From Psychromonas aquimarina ATCC BAA-1526 (GTDB lineage Bacteria > Pseudomonadota > Gammaproteobacteria > Enterobacterales > Psychromonadaceae), in assembly GCF_000428725.1 (NCBI RefSeq), contig NZ_AUAM01000027.1:1-64000 (forward strand): a DNA stretch of 64,000 nt. The letters run 5' to 3'. Each line of letters begins with the position of its first letter. The first letter of the stretch is position 1. Made by a program: the position numbers and the translations under genes. Shown here in pieces: positions 53,165 through 63,193 of the stretch. The notes under the pieces were generated by a model. That model made no database searches and was not told where the DNA came from. It worked only from the letters and a program-made list of their open reading frames with translations.

Positions 53165-53713
53165 TTACTGCACCAAAGTGATTTGATTATTTTCAATTTT
53201 TAATTCTGCGAGTTTTTCTAATAAGAGCTCAATATTTTTTTTACCTGAACCTTCATTTGCCAGTCTTAGTCTTTCTACACCAGAAAAAGCATCACCAACT
53301 GTTGCAGTGTGAGGAGCAACAACAGCTTCATCCAAAACAACAACTCCACTTAGTGTCTCTGTGAGAGTATATTGAACTTTGGTTGTTACCGTCATATCAA
53401 ATCCAAAACTTGGTTGATCTATCTCGACCATTTTCACTGCTAAACTATATTTACCATCATCAGAAAAAAGCCCTTGTTTTAGAAGGCTTTGTTTAATTGC
53501 TCCAGAAAATGCCTCATCACTTATTTCAGATGTCCATACAGGATTCGTTTCTTCACCACCAGAAACCGATGATAACGCTAAATTATTTTGCACCTCAGCT
53601 GGATAGACCTTTTGTTCTCCCTGATATACCATATTTTGTAATTGTGCCCCTGATGCACATCCTGCTAAATATAAACATGTTGCGATTGCTAATGTGCTTT
53701 TGATAACTTTCAT
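53165..53713 (-). CDS. Lipoprotein, unknown function
   Basis: A 182-residue lipoprotein. I choose the second ATG (53713) because AAGGA lies six bases before it but directly touches the first ATG. The signal ends in LYLAGCASG, giving Cys near residue 19 with Ala after it, which favours outer-membrane sorting. The body is beta-rich with MTVTTKVQYTLTETLSGVVVLDEAVV, resembling small lipoproteins in Vibrio annotated only by domain-free names. Confidence 0.72.
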   Translation of the reverse strand: MKVIKSTLAIATCLYLAGCASGAQLQNMVYQGEQKVYPAEVQNNLALSSVSGGEETNPVWTSEISDEAFSGAIKQSLLKQGLFSDDGKYSLAVKMVEIDQPSFGFDMTVTTKVQYTLTETLSGVVVLDEAVVAPHTATVGDAFSGVERLRLANEGSGKKNIELLLEKLAELKIENNQITLVQ

Positions 53714-53998
53714 TTTCATTCCTTTGTGAGTTTAAAATATTGCTCCCACTAAAATAGGGAGTCTGTTGGTTAAAAATATCAAGGCTGTGAAATTACTCAT
53801 TTTCAGGCTGATTATTTAATAACGAAACGCACGTTAATTTATATTTGATTGATGTTCAACAGATAGTTATGTTTTTAATAACCAACTGATTAAATTGAGC
53901 GATAAGTCTATTTATTGAGGTGTATACAAAATGGTAATTGAGTTTTTGGCGCCATTTAAAGTTCACTGTAGACTTTTTAGTTTCTCAATATTGTCAAC

Positions 53999-54123
53999 AG
54001 ATCCTCCATTAGTTAATTCCGGTTAAGTGGATAAGAATAGTGTCATAAACAACAGTGCATAGATTGGTGTTTTTTTGCGGGCTTTTTGTTTTTAACAGAA
54101 ACGATGACCGTCGTTAAGCGTCC
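53999..54123 (-). repeat. Lone decayed attC-like sequence
   Basis: The stretch 54061-54123 aligns over about 60 bases with 421-482 of the attC at 392-503, sharing TTTTTGCGGGCTTT, ATGACC and a terminal GCGTCC, and GTTAAGTGG near 54022 recalls the inner box of an attC. The outer core boxes are not convincing. It lies outside any cassette array, in a 490-base gap after the P-type ATPase gene that otherwise seems empty. Confidence 0.5.
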
Positions 54124-54207
54124 TCCTGCTATATTAACAATAACTGAAATCACTCGTTATTTAACTACTTGCTCACCCAGCGACAAAAACCTTTCACCAT
54201 CAGACCT

Positions 54208-57054
54208 TTATCTCTGTTTAGCAATACAGCGCACCAGGTGTTTCTCCAGCTCAACTAGGAATAATACCGAGGAAGAGACCAGCAGAATACGCAGCCAGAC
54301 ATAAAAACCAATTGCAGTTGTGCCGAATAAAGTCTGCATTGGTGCAAGATAAGTAAAGCCAAGCTGAAATATAAGCAGCACAACAATAGCTGTCAGCACA
54401 TAACGGCTGCCTGTTAATCCCGCCCAGTTAAGTACCGAGTCTGAAATATAACGAGAATTGAATAAATAAAAAATTTCAAACATAACCAGTGTATTCACCG
54501 CGACGGTTCGTGCGTACTCTACACTAGCCCCCTGCTCCATCTCCCATATAAAAAGCCCGAATGTGCCGCTCATCATAACCACGGCGACAAATACAACCCG
54601 CCAGATTAAATGAGTTGTAAGCATAGGTTCATTGGCATCACGCGGCGGACGCTGCATTACATTCTTTTCAGGCGGCTCAAATGCCAGCGACAAAGCTAAG
54701 GTAACAGCCGTGATCATGTTCACCCAGAGTATCTGTACAGGTGTTAAGGGCAGCTGGTGAAAACCAAATAAAATAGCAGCCAGAATAGTCAAAGCTTCAC
54801 CGCCATTGGTCGGCAGGATAAATAAGACGGCCTTTTTAATATTATCGTATACCGTACGCCCCTCCTCTACTGCATGTGTAATTGATGCGAAATTATCATC
54901 GGCCAGTACCATTTCAGCGGCTTCCTTGGCGGCATCCGTACCATTATGCCCCATGGCAGTACCCACATCGGCACGCTTCAAAGCCGGAGCATCGTTTACT
55001 CCGTCACCGGTCATTGCCACAATCAAGTCCTGCTCCTGCAGCAGTTTTACTAAGCGCAGTTTATGTCCGGGGTTTACCCGGGCATACACATCAACATCCT
55101 GCACCCGCTTCCTCAGCTCATCCTCGCTCATTTGTTCAAGTTCCTGCCCGGTAAGTACATCATCGGCATTCACCAGCTTAAGCTGACAGGCAATGGCGCG
55201 TGCTGTACCGCCATGATCACCGGTGATCATTTTCACCCGGATGCCGGCCCCGGCACAGACCTGCACCGCTTTAACGGCTTCTTCGCGAGGCGGATCGATC
55301 AAACCGAACATGCCCAGCATAATCAGATTATTTTCAACATCACTGAACTTGAGCTCCACCTGTTCATAGCTTACCGGCTTAAGGGCTATCGCTAATACCC
55401 TCTGCCCCTGCTGTGCCATCTCCTCAATACGGCTCAACCAGTAACTGCTCTGCAGAGGCCGATCGCCGTCAACGGTTCTCTGCTGAGCACACATTTGCAA
55501 AACATGTTCAGGAGCTCCTTTAAGAAAAATAAAGGCATCACCAGTGTGCCTGTGATGCAGCGTTGCCATAAAACGGTGTTCAGACTCAAAAGGTATCAGA
55601 TCAGTACGCGGGTATAATTTACCCTCAGATTCAACATCCAGTCCGGCCTTTAAACCAGCTATTAACAACGCTCCCTCCATCGGATCACCATTTACAAGCC
55701 ATTCTGTGCCGCTTTGTTCCAGCGATGCATCATTGCACAGCACCGCAGCCCGCACGACTTCCAGCAGAAGGTTTTTCTCAGCTGCCGGCACATCTCTGTC
55801 TGCCGGAGAAATTACCCCGTGGGGATCGTACCCCGTGCCGCCGAGTTCAAACTGGCTGTAGGCGGTGGCAATGGTACGCACGGTCATTTCATTACGAGTC
55901 AGAGTACCGGTCTTATCTGAGCAGATAACCGTTACAGCCCCCAGCGTCTCAACTGCAGGCAGTCTGCGGATAATGGCATTTCGCCGGGCCATCTGCTGTA
56001 CACCAATAGCAAGCGTAATAGTCATAATGGCAGGTAATCCTTCGGGAATTGCAGCTACCGCCAGACTTACCGCAGCAAGAAACATTTCCGCAGCGGCATA
56101 ATTTCTAACCTGCGAGCCGAAAACAAAAGTAATGACAGCAAGCCCCACAATGGCAGCAGTAAGCCAGCGCCCGAACTGAGCCAGTTGACGCAGCAGCGGC
56201 GTTGTCACAGAGTGCACTTCCGCGACCAGTGTGCTGATGCGGCCGATCTCGGTTTGTGCCCCGGTCTCAACCACTACTCCCATACCCTGGCCATGGGTAA
56301 CAAGGGTGCCGGAAAAAGCAATGCAGCGGCGGTCGCCGATCACAGACTCCCGGGCGGCGGGCTCAATATTCTTTTCCACCGCCATCGACTCGCCGGTGAG
56401 CATCGACTCCTGAATCTGCAGTCCCTTAGCCCGGAATAAACGCAGGTCTGCCGGCACCTTGTCACCTGACTGCAGCAGTACAATATCACCAGGTACAAGA
56501 TCTTCTGCCGGGATCGTTGTCTGCCGGCTCTCACGCATAACAACGGCATTTAAAGAAAGCATCTGCCGTATTGCTTTCAAAGCGTTTTCCGCTTTGCCTT
56601 CCTGCAGGAATCCAATCAAGGCGTTAAGCACAACCACAGCCAGAATCACGCTGGCATCAAGCCAGTGTCCGAGCATCATAGTCACTAAACTGGCGGCCAG
56701 AAGTGAATAGATAAGCACGTTATGAAACTGACATAAAAAACGAATTAATACACTGTGAGTCTTCGGATCGGGCAGCCGATTCGCCCCGTGTTTAACAAGT
56801 CTGCTGGAAACCTCTTCTTTAGACAGGCCGTCAGAAGTTGTAACAAGTATATCTAAAACATGTTCAGCACTTTTTATATGCCAGTTTTCTGATCTCGACA
56901 GCGCTTCTTGTGAAGCATTGCCCGGCTTTTTCTGTGATTTATATAACTCCCGGGTAACAACAATCACTAGAACTACCGACACCAGCAGCACAGCCGGCAC
57001 AATCAGCTGTTCACTGCGCAGCACATCAAATCCCCACGTAAGAAAGTCATTCAT
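54208..57054 (-). CDS. P-type cation-transporting ATPase (P2-type)
   Basis: A 948-residue ATP-driven cation pump starting at MNDFLTWG (57054; AAAGG eight bases upstream). Order: a short N-terminal helix not usual for the family (about 10-35), cation-ATPase N domain, TM pairs, actuator TGESMAVEK near residue 220, TM4 PEGLPA, phosphorylation [11 protein letters not shown] near 375, the ATP-binding domain, [17 protein letters not shown] near 690, and six C-terminal helices. TM5 keeps N-x2-GE as in SERCA, but TM6 reads [10 protein letters not shown], lacking the acidic residue (Asp800 in SERCA) of a canonical Ca2+ pump. The transported ion is therefore open. Confidence 0.9.
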   Translation of the reverse strand: MNDFLTWGFDVLRSEQLIVPAVLLVSVVLVIVVTRELYKSQKKPGNASQEALSRSENWHIKSAEHVLDILVTTSDGLSKEEVSSRLVKHGANRLPDPKTHSVLIRFLCQFHNVLIYSLLAASLVTMMLGHWLDASVILAVVVLNALIGFLQEGKAENALKAIRQMLSLNAVVMRESRQTTIPAEDLVPGDIVLLQSGDKVPADLRLFRAKGLQIQESMLTGESMAVEKNIEPAARESVIGDRRCIAFSGTLVTHGQGMGVVVETGAQTEIGRISTLVAEVHSVTTPLLRQLAQFGRWLTAAIVGLAVITFVFGSQVRNYAAAEMFLAAVSLAVAAIPEGLPAIMTITLAIGVQQMARRNAIIRRLPAVETLGAVTVICSDKTGTLTRNEMTVRTIATAYSQFELGGTGYDPHGVISPADRDVPAAEKNLLLEVVRAAVLCNDASLEQSGTEWLVNGDPMEGALLIAGLKAGLDVESEGKLYPRTDLIPFESEHRFMATLHHRHTGDAFIFLKGAPEHVLQMCAQQRTVDGDRPLQSSYWLSRIEEMAQQGQRVLAIALKPVSYEQVELKFSDVENNLIMLGMFGLIDPPREEAVKAVQVCAGAGIRVKMITGDHGGTARAIACQLKLVNADDVLTGQELEQMSEDELRKRVQDVDVYARVNPGHKLRLVKLLQEQDLIVAMTGDGVNDAPALKRADVGTAMGHNGTDAAKEAAEMVLADDNFASITHAVEEGRTVYDNIKKAVLFILPTNGGEALTILAAILFGFHQLPLTPVQILWVNMITAVTLALSLAFEPPEKNVMQRPPRDANEPMLTTHLIWRVVFVAVVMMSGTFGLFIWEMEQGASVEYARTVAVNTLVMFEIFYLFNSRYISDSVLNWAGLTGSRYVLTAIVVLLIFQLGFTYLAPMQTLFGTTAIGFYVWLRILLVSSSVLFLVELEKHLVRCIAKQR

Positions 57055-57290
57055 CTGAATACCTTTTTCTTGAAACACGTTCGATTCTAAAGTGTATAAC
57101 AGTATATTAGACTGCATATTTAGTTATACGCAAACGCAGTCTAAACAAGGGATGAAATGAATTAAAAGCTAATTCGACGATCTGTTTTTTAAAAATTCAA
57201 TATATGTATGCCTCAAAGTTTTGTACCTGAGAAGCTAGTGCCTGCAGTTTTGCTTTTTCCACTGAGCACCTGGTTATGCGTGCTGCACAA

Positions 57291-57815
57291 CTAGCGTCCA
57301 AACATACGACTAAGCGTACCGTCTTTATCAATTATTTCATGTTTCAAAGCACCGGCCACATGCAGAATAAAAACGACGATTATGATATTAACTGCCTGCA
57401 CATGTACAAAATGCGCGACACCAGATAACCATCCAATTTTCTCACCAGCAGCCAGCACCTGAATAGCAAATACCTCAGTGGCTCTGCCGCCGCCGATATT
57501 CAGCATCAGACCTGAAGCCGGCATTACGATAGTAGCTGCTAGCAGCAGGTAGTGAACAGACTTTGAAAGAACAGACTGCCATTTAGACATTTCAGAGACA
57601 CTTGATATCGCCCCTTCTTTTATACGCCAAAACAGCCTCAAAACTGCAGCAGTTAAAACAATAAAACCCAGAGACTTGTGTACAGCGAACAATTCAAACT
57701 TTTCAGGGCCTTTCGGCAGTTCTCCTAAATAAAGGCCTAAAGCAAAAACAGCAATAAATAATAACCCCGTCAGCCAATGAAAAAGTATGGTGGGTTTTGA
57801 TAAACTTTTACTCAT
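57291..57815 (-). CDS. Cytochrome b561-family protein
   Basis: A 174-residue four-helix membrane cytochrome: LFHWLTGLLFIAVFALGLYLG at the N-terminus with a heme histidine, AVHKSLGFIVLTAAVLRLFWR, KSVHYLLLAATIVMPASGLML and HFVHVQAVNIIIVVFILHVAGALKHEIID. It has a paralogous relation to the gene at 33673-34221. Such proteins often receive electrons for periplasmic redox enzymes. The ATG at 57815 lies after a weak ATTATG-type leader. Confidence 0.85.
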   Translation of the reverse strand: MSKSLSKPTILFHWLTGLLFIAVFALGLYLGELPKGPEKFELFAVHKSLGFIVLTAAVLRLFWRIKEGAISSVSEMSKWQSVLSKSVHYLLLAATIVMPASGLMLNIGGGRATEVFAIQVLAAGEKIGWLSGVAHFVHVQAVNIIIVVFILHVAGALKHEIIDKDGTLSRMFGR

Positions 57816-58004
57816 AATGAAATAAACCTATAGTATTAATTTTGTTTCTAGTATACCCAAATAGAACAAAGTCTTCGACTGACAGGTGTGTAAAGATTGT
57901 AAATTAAGCGGGCAGTTCTACTATGCAGCAAACTGCAGATAGAACTTTATCTGAGCAAGTTTCATCTCAAAGGCAGGCAGCTAAATATTCAGGATTTATA
58001 AAAT

Positions 58005-58041
58005 GAAAAAACCTGTGAAGCTCAACTGCACAGGTTTATAT
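58005..58041 (-). terminator. Terminator after the lipoprotein gene
   Basis: AAACCTGTG (58009-58017) pairs perfectly with CACAGGTTT (58029-58037). On the minus strand a six-T run follows. It begins 30 bases after the stop at 58067. Confidence 0.85.
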
Positions 58042-58066
58042 TCAGCCAGGCTGTAAAACCTTTAGT

Positions 58067-59497
58067 TTAACGTACTGCTGAAGCGGCTAGGATTGTTTTG
58101 TTATTATCGTCATTGCTAGAAAACATTAGTGTTCTTTGCACTGGGAATTGACCTTCACGAATATCATTAAGTTTGTAAAGTGCTGGCTCAGAACTTTCAA
58201 AAATTGAGTATGTAAATCCCCCTTTATTAGACAAGCTAGCAGTGCGCAGCATCTGTTCAGTTTTTTCACCTGAAAGGTTTAACTGGGTCATATCAATTTC
58301 AAAATTAGCGTTTGTTGTTCTAAAGCTATATACCTTGTCGCTTGTGTTGAAATAGATATGATCACCGTCAGCACTGCTGTTTACCTGCTCAACAACAGAG
58401 TCAAATTTCTTTACTTCATCTTTATTCTTAATGTAATGATATGATTTTTCTTTAGTATCAATATTTAAAAGATCACCATTTTTCAGCAGGTAAAATGTGC
58501 CGTCATCTGTTTGCAGCGTATATGCAATATTAAAATTGTCATATGAAATCCCATCATTATATATTGGACTTAGTTCAATAGTATTACTTTCTCCGTTTGT
58601 ATCAATAGTAGTTGCAATAATATTGCTGTTACTGAGATTATCAGTAATGTTTGTTAGATGACTCCCTCCTAACGGTACAGGTAGGAAATCCCCTTCTAAA
58701 AGTGCAGCTTCCTCACCGCTTGCCACATTTAAAACTACAGTTTTATCATCTATATTCTTCAGCGCCAGTAGTAATCCATTGTAACTTACATGCCGACTTT
58801 TCATGCTCTTAACGTAATCATTGTTTGGCAGTAACTCTTTTAAAACAACTGTTTGGTTTTTAGCTGATGGTAAGTCAAACGAGAAGATTTTTTTCAGCCC
58901 TTGCTCTTCAATGATAAATAATGGTGCATCGGTACTGTTATGCGTAGAGCGAGCATCAATTACCTGCATATCAGCATTAATAATAGTTTCTGCTGTAATG
59001 CTGCTGTCTAATGGCCAGGTAACCCCATCAGCATTGCTAATATACTGTTTATTAGTGTATGTAAGAGAGCAGGATTGATTTTTTATTTCCAGTTCAGCCT
59101 GAACTACATTTAACATATATAAGCCATTACCCAATGCAATACTTAGATTTATTTTCGACAGCTCATCTGCACCGACCTTACAGATTTCAGGAAGCTTAGC
59201 GATACTTCCTTGTTCATTTCTATAGCTAAGAGTGTTGTGTGCAGTTTTTAAATTCTCTGCCTCGATTAAAAACATCGAAAGTGGTACTTCTTGTTCATCA
59301 TTAGCAAACGAAGAAAAATCAGCAGCCAAAGCAACTTCGCCTGTACGAAACAGATCTGTATTTTTCAATGATACTGAAATATTTTGATCTTCAACTTTTG
59401 GTGTTGGAGGTTTAGGAGGTGTTGGATTGTCATTGTTTGAACTGCCGCAACCCACAAGTAGTGAAGAGATAGCTATTGCAGATAATAGTTTTTTCAT
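58067..59497 (-). CDS. Lipoprotein, possible beta-propeller-like protein
   Basis: A 476-residue lipoprotein starting at MKKLLSAIAISSLLVGCGSS (59497), with a lipobox LLVGC and a proline-rich PTPPKPPTPK linker. The body is beta-rich and repetitive in character (FYLLKNGDLLNIDTKEKSY, DGDHIYFNTSDKVYSFRT), which fits a propeller or surface-protein fold, but no family is recognisable. Its cysteine content is low. Function unknown. An upstream in-frame ATG 11 codons earlier lacks a signal-like N-terminus. Confidence 0.65.
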   Translation of the reverse strand: MKKLLSAIAISSLLVGCGSSNNDNPTPPKPPTPKVEDQNISVSLKNTDLFRTGEVALAADFSSFANDEQEVPLSMFLIEAENLKTAHNTLSYRNEQGSIAKLPEICKVGADELSKINLSIALGNGLYMLNVVQAELEIKNQSCSLTYTNKQYISNADGVTWPLDSSITAETIINADMQVIDARSTHNSTDAPLFIIEEQGLKKIFSFDLPSAKNQTVVLKELLPNNDYVKSMKSRHVSYNGLLLALKNIDDKTVVLNVASGEEAALLEGDFLPVPLGGSHLTNITDNLSNSNIIATTIDTNGESNTIELSPIYNDGISYDNFNIAYTLQTDDGTFYLLKNGDLLNIDTKEKSYHYIKNKDEVKKFDSVVEQVNSSADGDHIYFNTSDKVYSFRTTNANFEIDMTQLNLSGEKTEQMLRTASLSNKGGFTYSIFESSEPALYKLNDIREGQFPVQRTLMFSSNDDNNKTILAASAVR

Positions 59498-60032
59498 TGT
59501 TGCTCCAAATAATAATAGGTTTAATGTCAAATTGGTGGTTTAATGTTATACCACACAACCAATCACAGCAAGCATTTTTGCTGGCGAGTTGTATTGATTT
59601 GGTTATTAATAATGAAGGGCTTAATTAGACCGCATAACCACCTGAGTTGTAATTGGTTGATTTAAGATGATTTTTGTATCTTCATTGCTGTAATAAGTAT
59701 AATCAATAATTGATTTATTTATTTGTCACAATATCCACCTCGCTGTAAATAACGCATGTTTAATGTCAATCATTATTTGTAGGGCGAAAAGCCCCTGATA
59801 AGCTTCACAGTGACCTGATATTCTGCTTTATAAACAAAACAGGCGTAGTTACGACGTATAGAAAAAATGACTGAAGGCATAAGATCGATATTCCGCCCTC
59901 AACGCTTATTCTATGGATATGACCTGAGGGATATAGCACAGAGTTTATTGCAGACTCAGAACAAAAAATACGTTGATTCTTCCTATACTCTATAGTGATT
60001 TGGTTATATCAAAATCCAGCAGGGAGTGCGCT
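59498..60032. other. Long intergenic stretch between lipoprotein and pcm
   Basis: 535 bases with divergent genes on each side. It holds a small GGGC-GAAAA-GCCCC hairpin near 59785 and AT-rich sequence likely to include both promoters. No gene, repeat or RNA can be supported. Confidence 0.35.
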
Positions 60033-60770
60033 ATGGGTAAATTAGTGTTTGTGTTTATCACCCTTATCATATCCGGGCTGCAGCCCCTTGCAGCATTACC
60101 CGCGGGCGATTCCGAGAAATATGCCCGATCCAGAGAGAATATGGTGCAAAACCAGCTCAGCAAACGCGGCATTGCCGACAAGAAGGTGCTAACGGTAATG
60201 AAAGAGATCCCCAGACATCTGTTTGTCCCGGGCGGACTGTCTTTCAGAGCATACGCGGATTCTCCCCTGCCTATCGGCGAAGGGCAGACCATATCACAGC
60301 CTTATATTGTTGCCCTGATGACTGAGCTGCTCGAACTCACCGGCAGCGAACGTGTGCTCGAAATCGGGACCGGCTCCGGATACCAGGCTGCGGTGCTTTC
60401 CAAAATGGCAGAAGAGGTGATCAGCATAGAGATCAAGGAAAAGCTCTGCTCCAAGGCCGGCAGGCTTCTAGACTCTCTAGGTTATGCTAATGTCGAAACC
60501 CGCTGCGGTGACGGCTATTTCGGCTGGAATAAAGGGGCGCCCTACGATGCCATTATGATCACCGCCGCCGTAGACCATATCCCTCCGCCCCTTTTAGCGC
60601 AGCTTAAAGACGGCGGGCGGCTGGTTCTTCCTCTGGGAAATCCCTTCAGCTATCAGAACCTTGTGCTGGTTACTAAAAAGGGCGATGACTATACTGTCTG
60701 GCAGATCTCCGGTGTGCTCTTTGTTCCCATGACCGGACACGCACTGCAGGCAGCCGGGAAAAAGCCATGA
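60033..60770 (+). CDS. pcm: Protein-L-isoaspartate O-methyltransferase with a signal peptide
   Basis: A 245-residue protein starting at MGKLVFVFITLIIS (60033, AGGGAG six bases upstream); residues 1-22 look like a cleavable signal peptide. The mature part is the PCMT fold: ENMVQNQLSKRGIADKKVL, VPRHLF-like IPRHLFVPG, DSPLPIGEGQTISQPYIVALM, SAM motif VLEIGTGSGYQAAVL near 110-124, and DAIMITAAVDHIPPPLL. E. coli Pcm is cytosolic and has no leader, so export would be unusual. The gene overlaps the next by four bases (ATGA). Codon use is richer in GC and CTT/CTC leucine than in neighbouring genes. Confidence 0.88.
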   Translation: MGKLVFVFITLIISGLQPLAALPAGDSEKYARSRENMVQNQLSKRGIADKKVLTVMKEIPRHLFVPGGLSFRAYADSPLPIGEGQTISQPYIVALMTELLELTGSERVLEIGTGSGYQAAVLSKMAEEVISIEIKEKLCSKAGRLLDSLGYANVETRCGDGYFGWNKGAPYDAIMITAAVDHIPPPLLAQLKDGGRLVLPLGNPFSYQNLVLVTKKGDDYTVWQISGVLFVPMTGHALQAAGKKP

Positions 60771-63172
60771 TCCTCCCGGCAGTTTTCCTGGTATCCCTCT
60801 CTTCTCTTGCCTTTGAGGTACTTCTGGCAAGGATCTTCTCAATCAGTCAGTGGAATCATCTCTCCTTTATGGTGATCAGCATTGCGCTTTTCGGCTTTGC
60901 CGCCAGCGGTACCCTGCTGAGCATTCTCGATTCAAGAAAAAAGAACTGGAAAAAGCGCTTTGCAGAAGGGAAAGCGACATCGGTTTTGGTGCTTCTCTAC
61001 AGCTGTTCTACGCTTATCTCCTTTATAATTCTAAGCAGGCTTCCCCTTGATTATTTCAGGCTTTCACTGGAATCGATCCAGGCATTTTACCTTTTTATCA
61101 GCTATACGCTTCTAGCCATTCCGTTTTTTTTCGCAGGTTTTATTGTACTGGCAGCTTATGTACAGCAGCCGCAGAACACAGGTTTAATCTACTTTGCCAG
61201 CATGGCGGGTTCCGCTCTGGGAACAATTCTGCCCGCCCTGTTACTGCCTTTTATCGGGGAAGGAAAACTGGTCGTGATCGTGGCGATAATCCCCCTTTGT
61301 TATCTATCTGCAGCCGCTATTATAAAGAGTAAAAAAAATATCGGCCCCCGCTTTCCGGCCCGGAATTGGTTTTTCCCCCTTACAAGTCTTTGCACTATGC
61401 TGCTGGCTGCAGTCCTGCTCCTCACTCCATGGGGAAATGCACAGGTGGCTGTCACCCCTTCACCGTATAAATCACTGAGCCAGCTTGTGCAGTTTCCCCA
61501 TTCAACAGTAAGCTCGTCGGTAAGCAGCATAAGCGGCAGAATAGAAACCGTAAACAGCCCCTATATCCGTTACGCACCAGGCCTCAGCCTCAAATACAGC
61601 GGCAGCCTTCCCGTGCAGAAATCCATTTTCCGGGATGGAGACGAGCAGCTGGTTCTCTATGGAGCAGGCGGAAATCCAAAGGCGTTCGGCTTTGCACTGT
61701 TCACCCTGCCGGTGGCAGGTTATGATATTGTAACAAAACCGCAAAACGCACTTCTTATCCTAAGAGGCGGAGGAACCAGTATACCTGCAGCACTTGCTGC
61801 CGGAGTCCCGGAGCTGAGTGTTATTCATGAGAGCCCAAGTATAGCCCGAGCCATAGGGGAGCATTACAGCCTGCACACAACATCCGAAAATCCGCGAATA
61901 TTTCTCAGGCACTCGCAAAAAAAATACGACATCATCCACCTGGAAAACTGGGGAACATCCCTGCCCGGATCAGCAGCACTTAGTCAGGAGTATCTTTTCA
62001 CCGTACAGGCCTTCGACAAGTATCTGGATCACCTTTCTGAAAAGGGTGTGATCATTATTTCGCGCAAACTGCTTCTTCCTCCCTCCGACTCACTCCGCCT
62101 TTTTTCCACGGCGCTGCAGGCCCTGCAGGAACGCGGCAAAAAAAATCCGCAGCATCATCTTATTCTATTAAGAAACTGGGGTATTTTCACACTGATCGTC
62201 AGCAAAAATCCTATTGAAAATAGAGAAATCCCGATCAACTTTGCTGAGAAGCTGAATTTTGACATTGTTTATATCCGGAATATGCAGGCTTCTCTTGCTA
62301 ACCGCTTCAATATTTTCAAACTGCCCCACCATTACCTTGCTGTCGAGCAGCTGATCCGGCATTACAGTGAAAAAAGAGATAAACAGTTTTTCGAGGATTA
62401 TCTTCTAGATGCCGCACCGCAGGATGACCATAGACCGTTTCCCGGGCGCTTTATCAAATGGGACAGGCTGGGGGATCTGTACCAGAGCATGGGAAGCAGG
62501 CCCTATTCGATGCTTCTTTCCGGCGAAGTTGTCGTTGCCGTGGTTTTTTTAGAAGCGCTGGCTGTCGCGGCTCTGCTGTTACTTCTGCCCAGACTCCTTG
62601 CCAAGGGGAGAAAAAAGAAGGTTCCTTTAGCGCAGAAGCTCTATTTCTTTTCCATCGGAGCGGGATTTATGTTCGTGGAAATCTATTTTATCAAGGCCTA
62701 TATCCTGATCTTCAGCAGCCCGGTGGTAAGCTTTACCCTTGTCCTGGCCGGTATCCTGCTTTCTTCCGGAATCGGCGGGTGGTGCTCTCAGAAAATGGGC
62801 AGAAATGCAGTACTCTATTCTCTTACGGCCCTATGTCCGATACTGCTTGGGATTGTTATCTTTATGGATCTGCTTGTCGATTACCTTTTAGGATTACCAG
62901 CACTTCTTCGCTATCTATTTGCCCTTCTTATACTTCTTCCGCCGGGTATTTTAATGGGTGTTCCCTTCGCTCTTGGGATGCGCAGTCTGCTTACAACACC
63001 TCTGCAGCGGGCCTATGCCTGGGCAATGAACGGCTGCGCCTCGGTTCTCACCTCCATTGCAGCTGCAGGGCTCGCCCTGCATTCCGGCATCCCGCCCATT
63101 ATGCTTTGCGCAGCGGCATTTTACTTATTAGCGGCAGTTTGTTCAAAAAGTGCAGCATCCGGTAAAGAGTAA
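60767..63172 (+). CDS. Membrane protein with spermidine-synthase-like domain
   Basis: An 801-residue protein: about six membrane helices at residues 1-225, a soluble Rossmann-like domain at about 240-560 and a second bundle of about seven helices at 580-800. The soluble part looks like the spermidine synthase fold found in membrane-anchored SpeE homologues, but motif I reads ALLILRGGGTS and the acidic SAM/substrate loop is IHESP, so catalytic ability is doubtful. Its start overlaps the pcm stop (ATGA), so they are made together. The composition matches pcm and not the surroundings, suggesting joint acquisition. Role unknown; it may help the exported methyltransferase or handle polyamines. Confidence 0.72.
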   Translation: MILPAVFLVSLSSLAFEVLLARIFSISQWNHLSFMVISIALFGFAASGTLLSILDSRKKNWKKRFAEGKATSVLVLLYSCSTLISFIILSRLPLDYFRLSLESIQAFYLFISYTLLAIPFFFAGFIVLAAYVQQPQNTGLIYFASMAGSALGTILPALLLPFIGEGKLVVIVAIIPLCYLSAAAIIKSKKNIGPRFPARNWFFPLTSLCTMLLAAVLLLTPWGNAQVAVTPSPYKSLSQLVQFPHSTVSSSVSSISGRIETVNSPYIRYAPGLSLKYSGSLPVQKSIFRDGDEQLVLYGAGGNPKAFGFALFTLPVAGYDIVTKPQNALLILRGGGTSIPAALAAGVPELSVIHESPSIARAIGEHYSLHTTSENPRIFLRHSQKKYDIIHLENWGTSLPGSAALSQEYLFTVQAFDKYLDHLSEKGVIIISRKLLLPPSDSLRLFSTALQALQERGKKNPQHHLILLRNWGIFTLIVSKNPIENREIPINFAEKLNFDIVYIRNMQASLANRFNIFKLPHHYLAVEQLIRHYSEKRDKQFFEDYLLDAAPQDDHRPFPGRFIKWDRLGDLYQSMGSRPYSMLLSGEVVVAVVFLEALAVAALLLLLPRLLAKGRKKKVPLAQKLYFFSIGAGFMFVEIYFIKAYILIFSSPVVSFTLVLAGILLSSGIGGWCSQKMGRNAVLYSLTALCPILLGIVIFMDLLVDYLLGLPALLRYLFALLILLPPGILMGVPFALGMRSLLTTPLQRAYAWAMNGCASVLTSIAAAGLALHSGIPPIMLCAAAFYLLAAVCSKSAASGKE

Positions 63173-63193
63173 AAATATGATCCTGTATAAACA

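Noticed and set aside
62458-63165. 235-codon plus-strand frame inside the 60767-63172 gene
   Set aside because: Out-of-frame shadow with many arginine/cysteine/serine codons and no ribosome binding site; the 801-residue frame has clear membrane helices.
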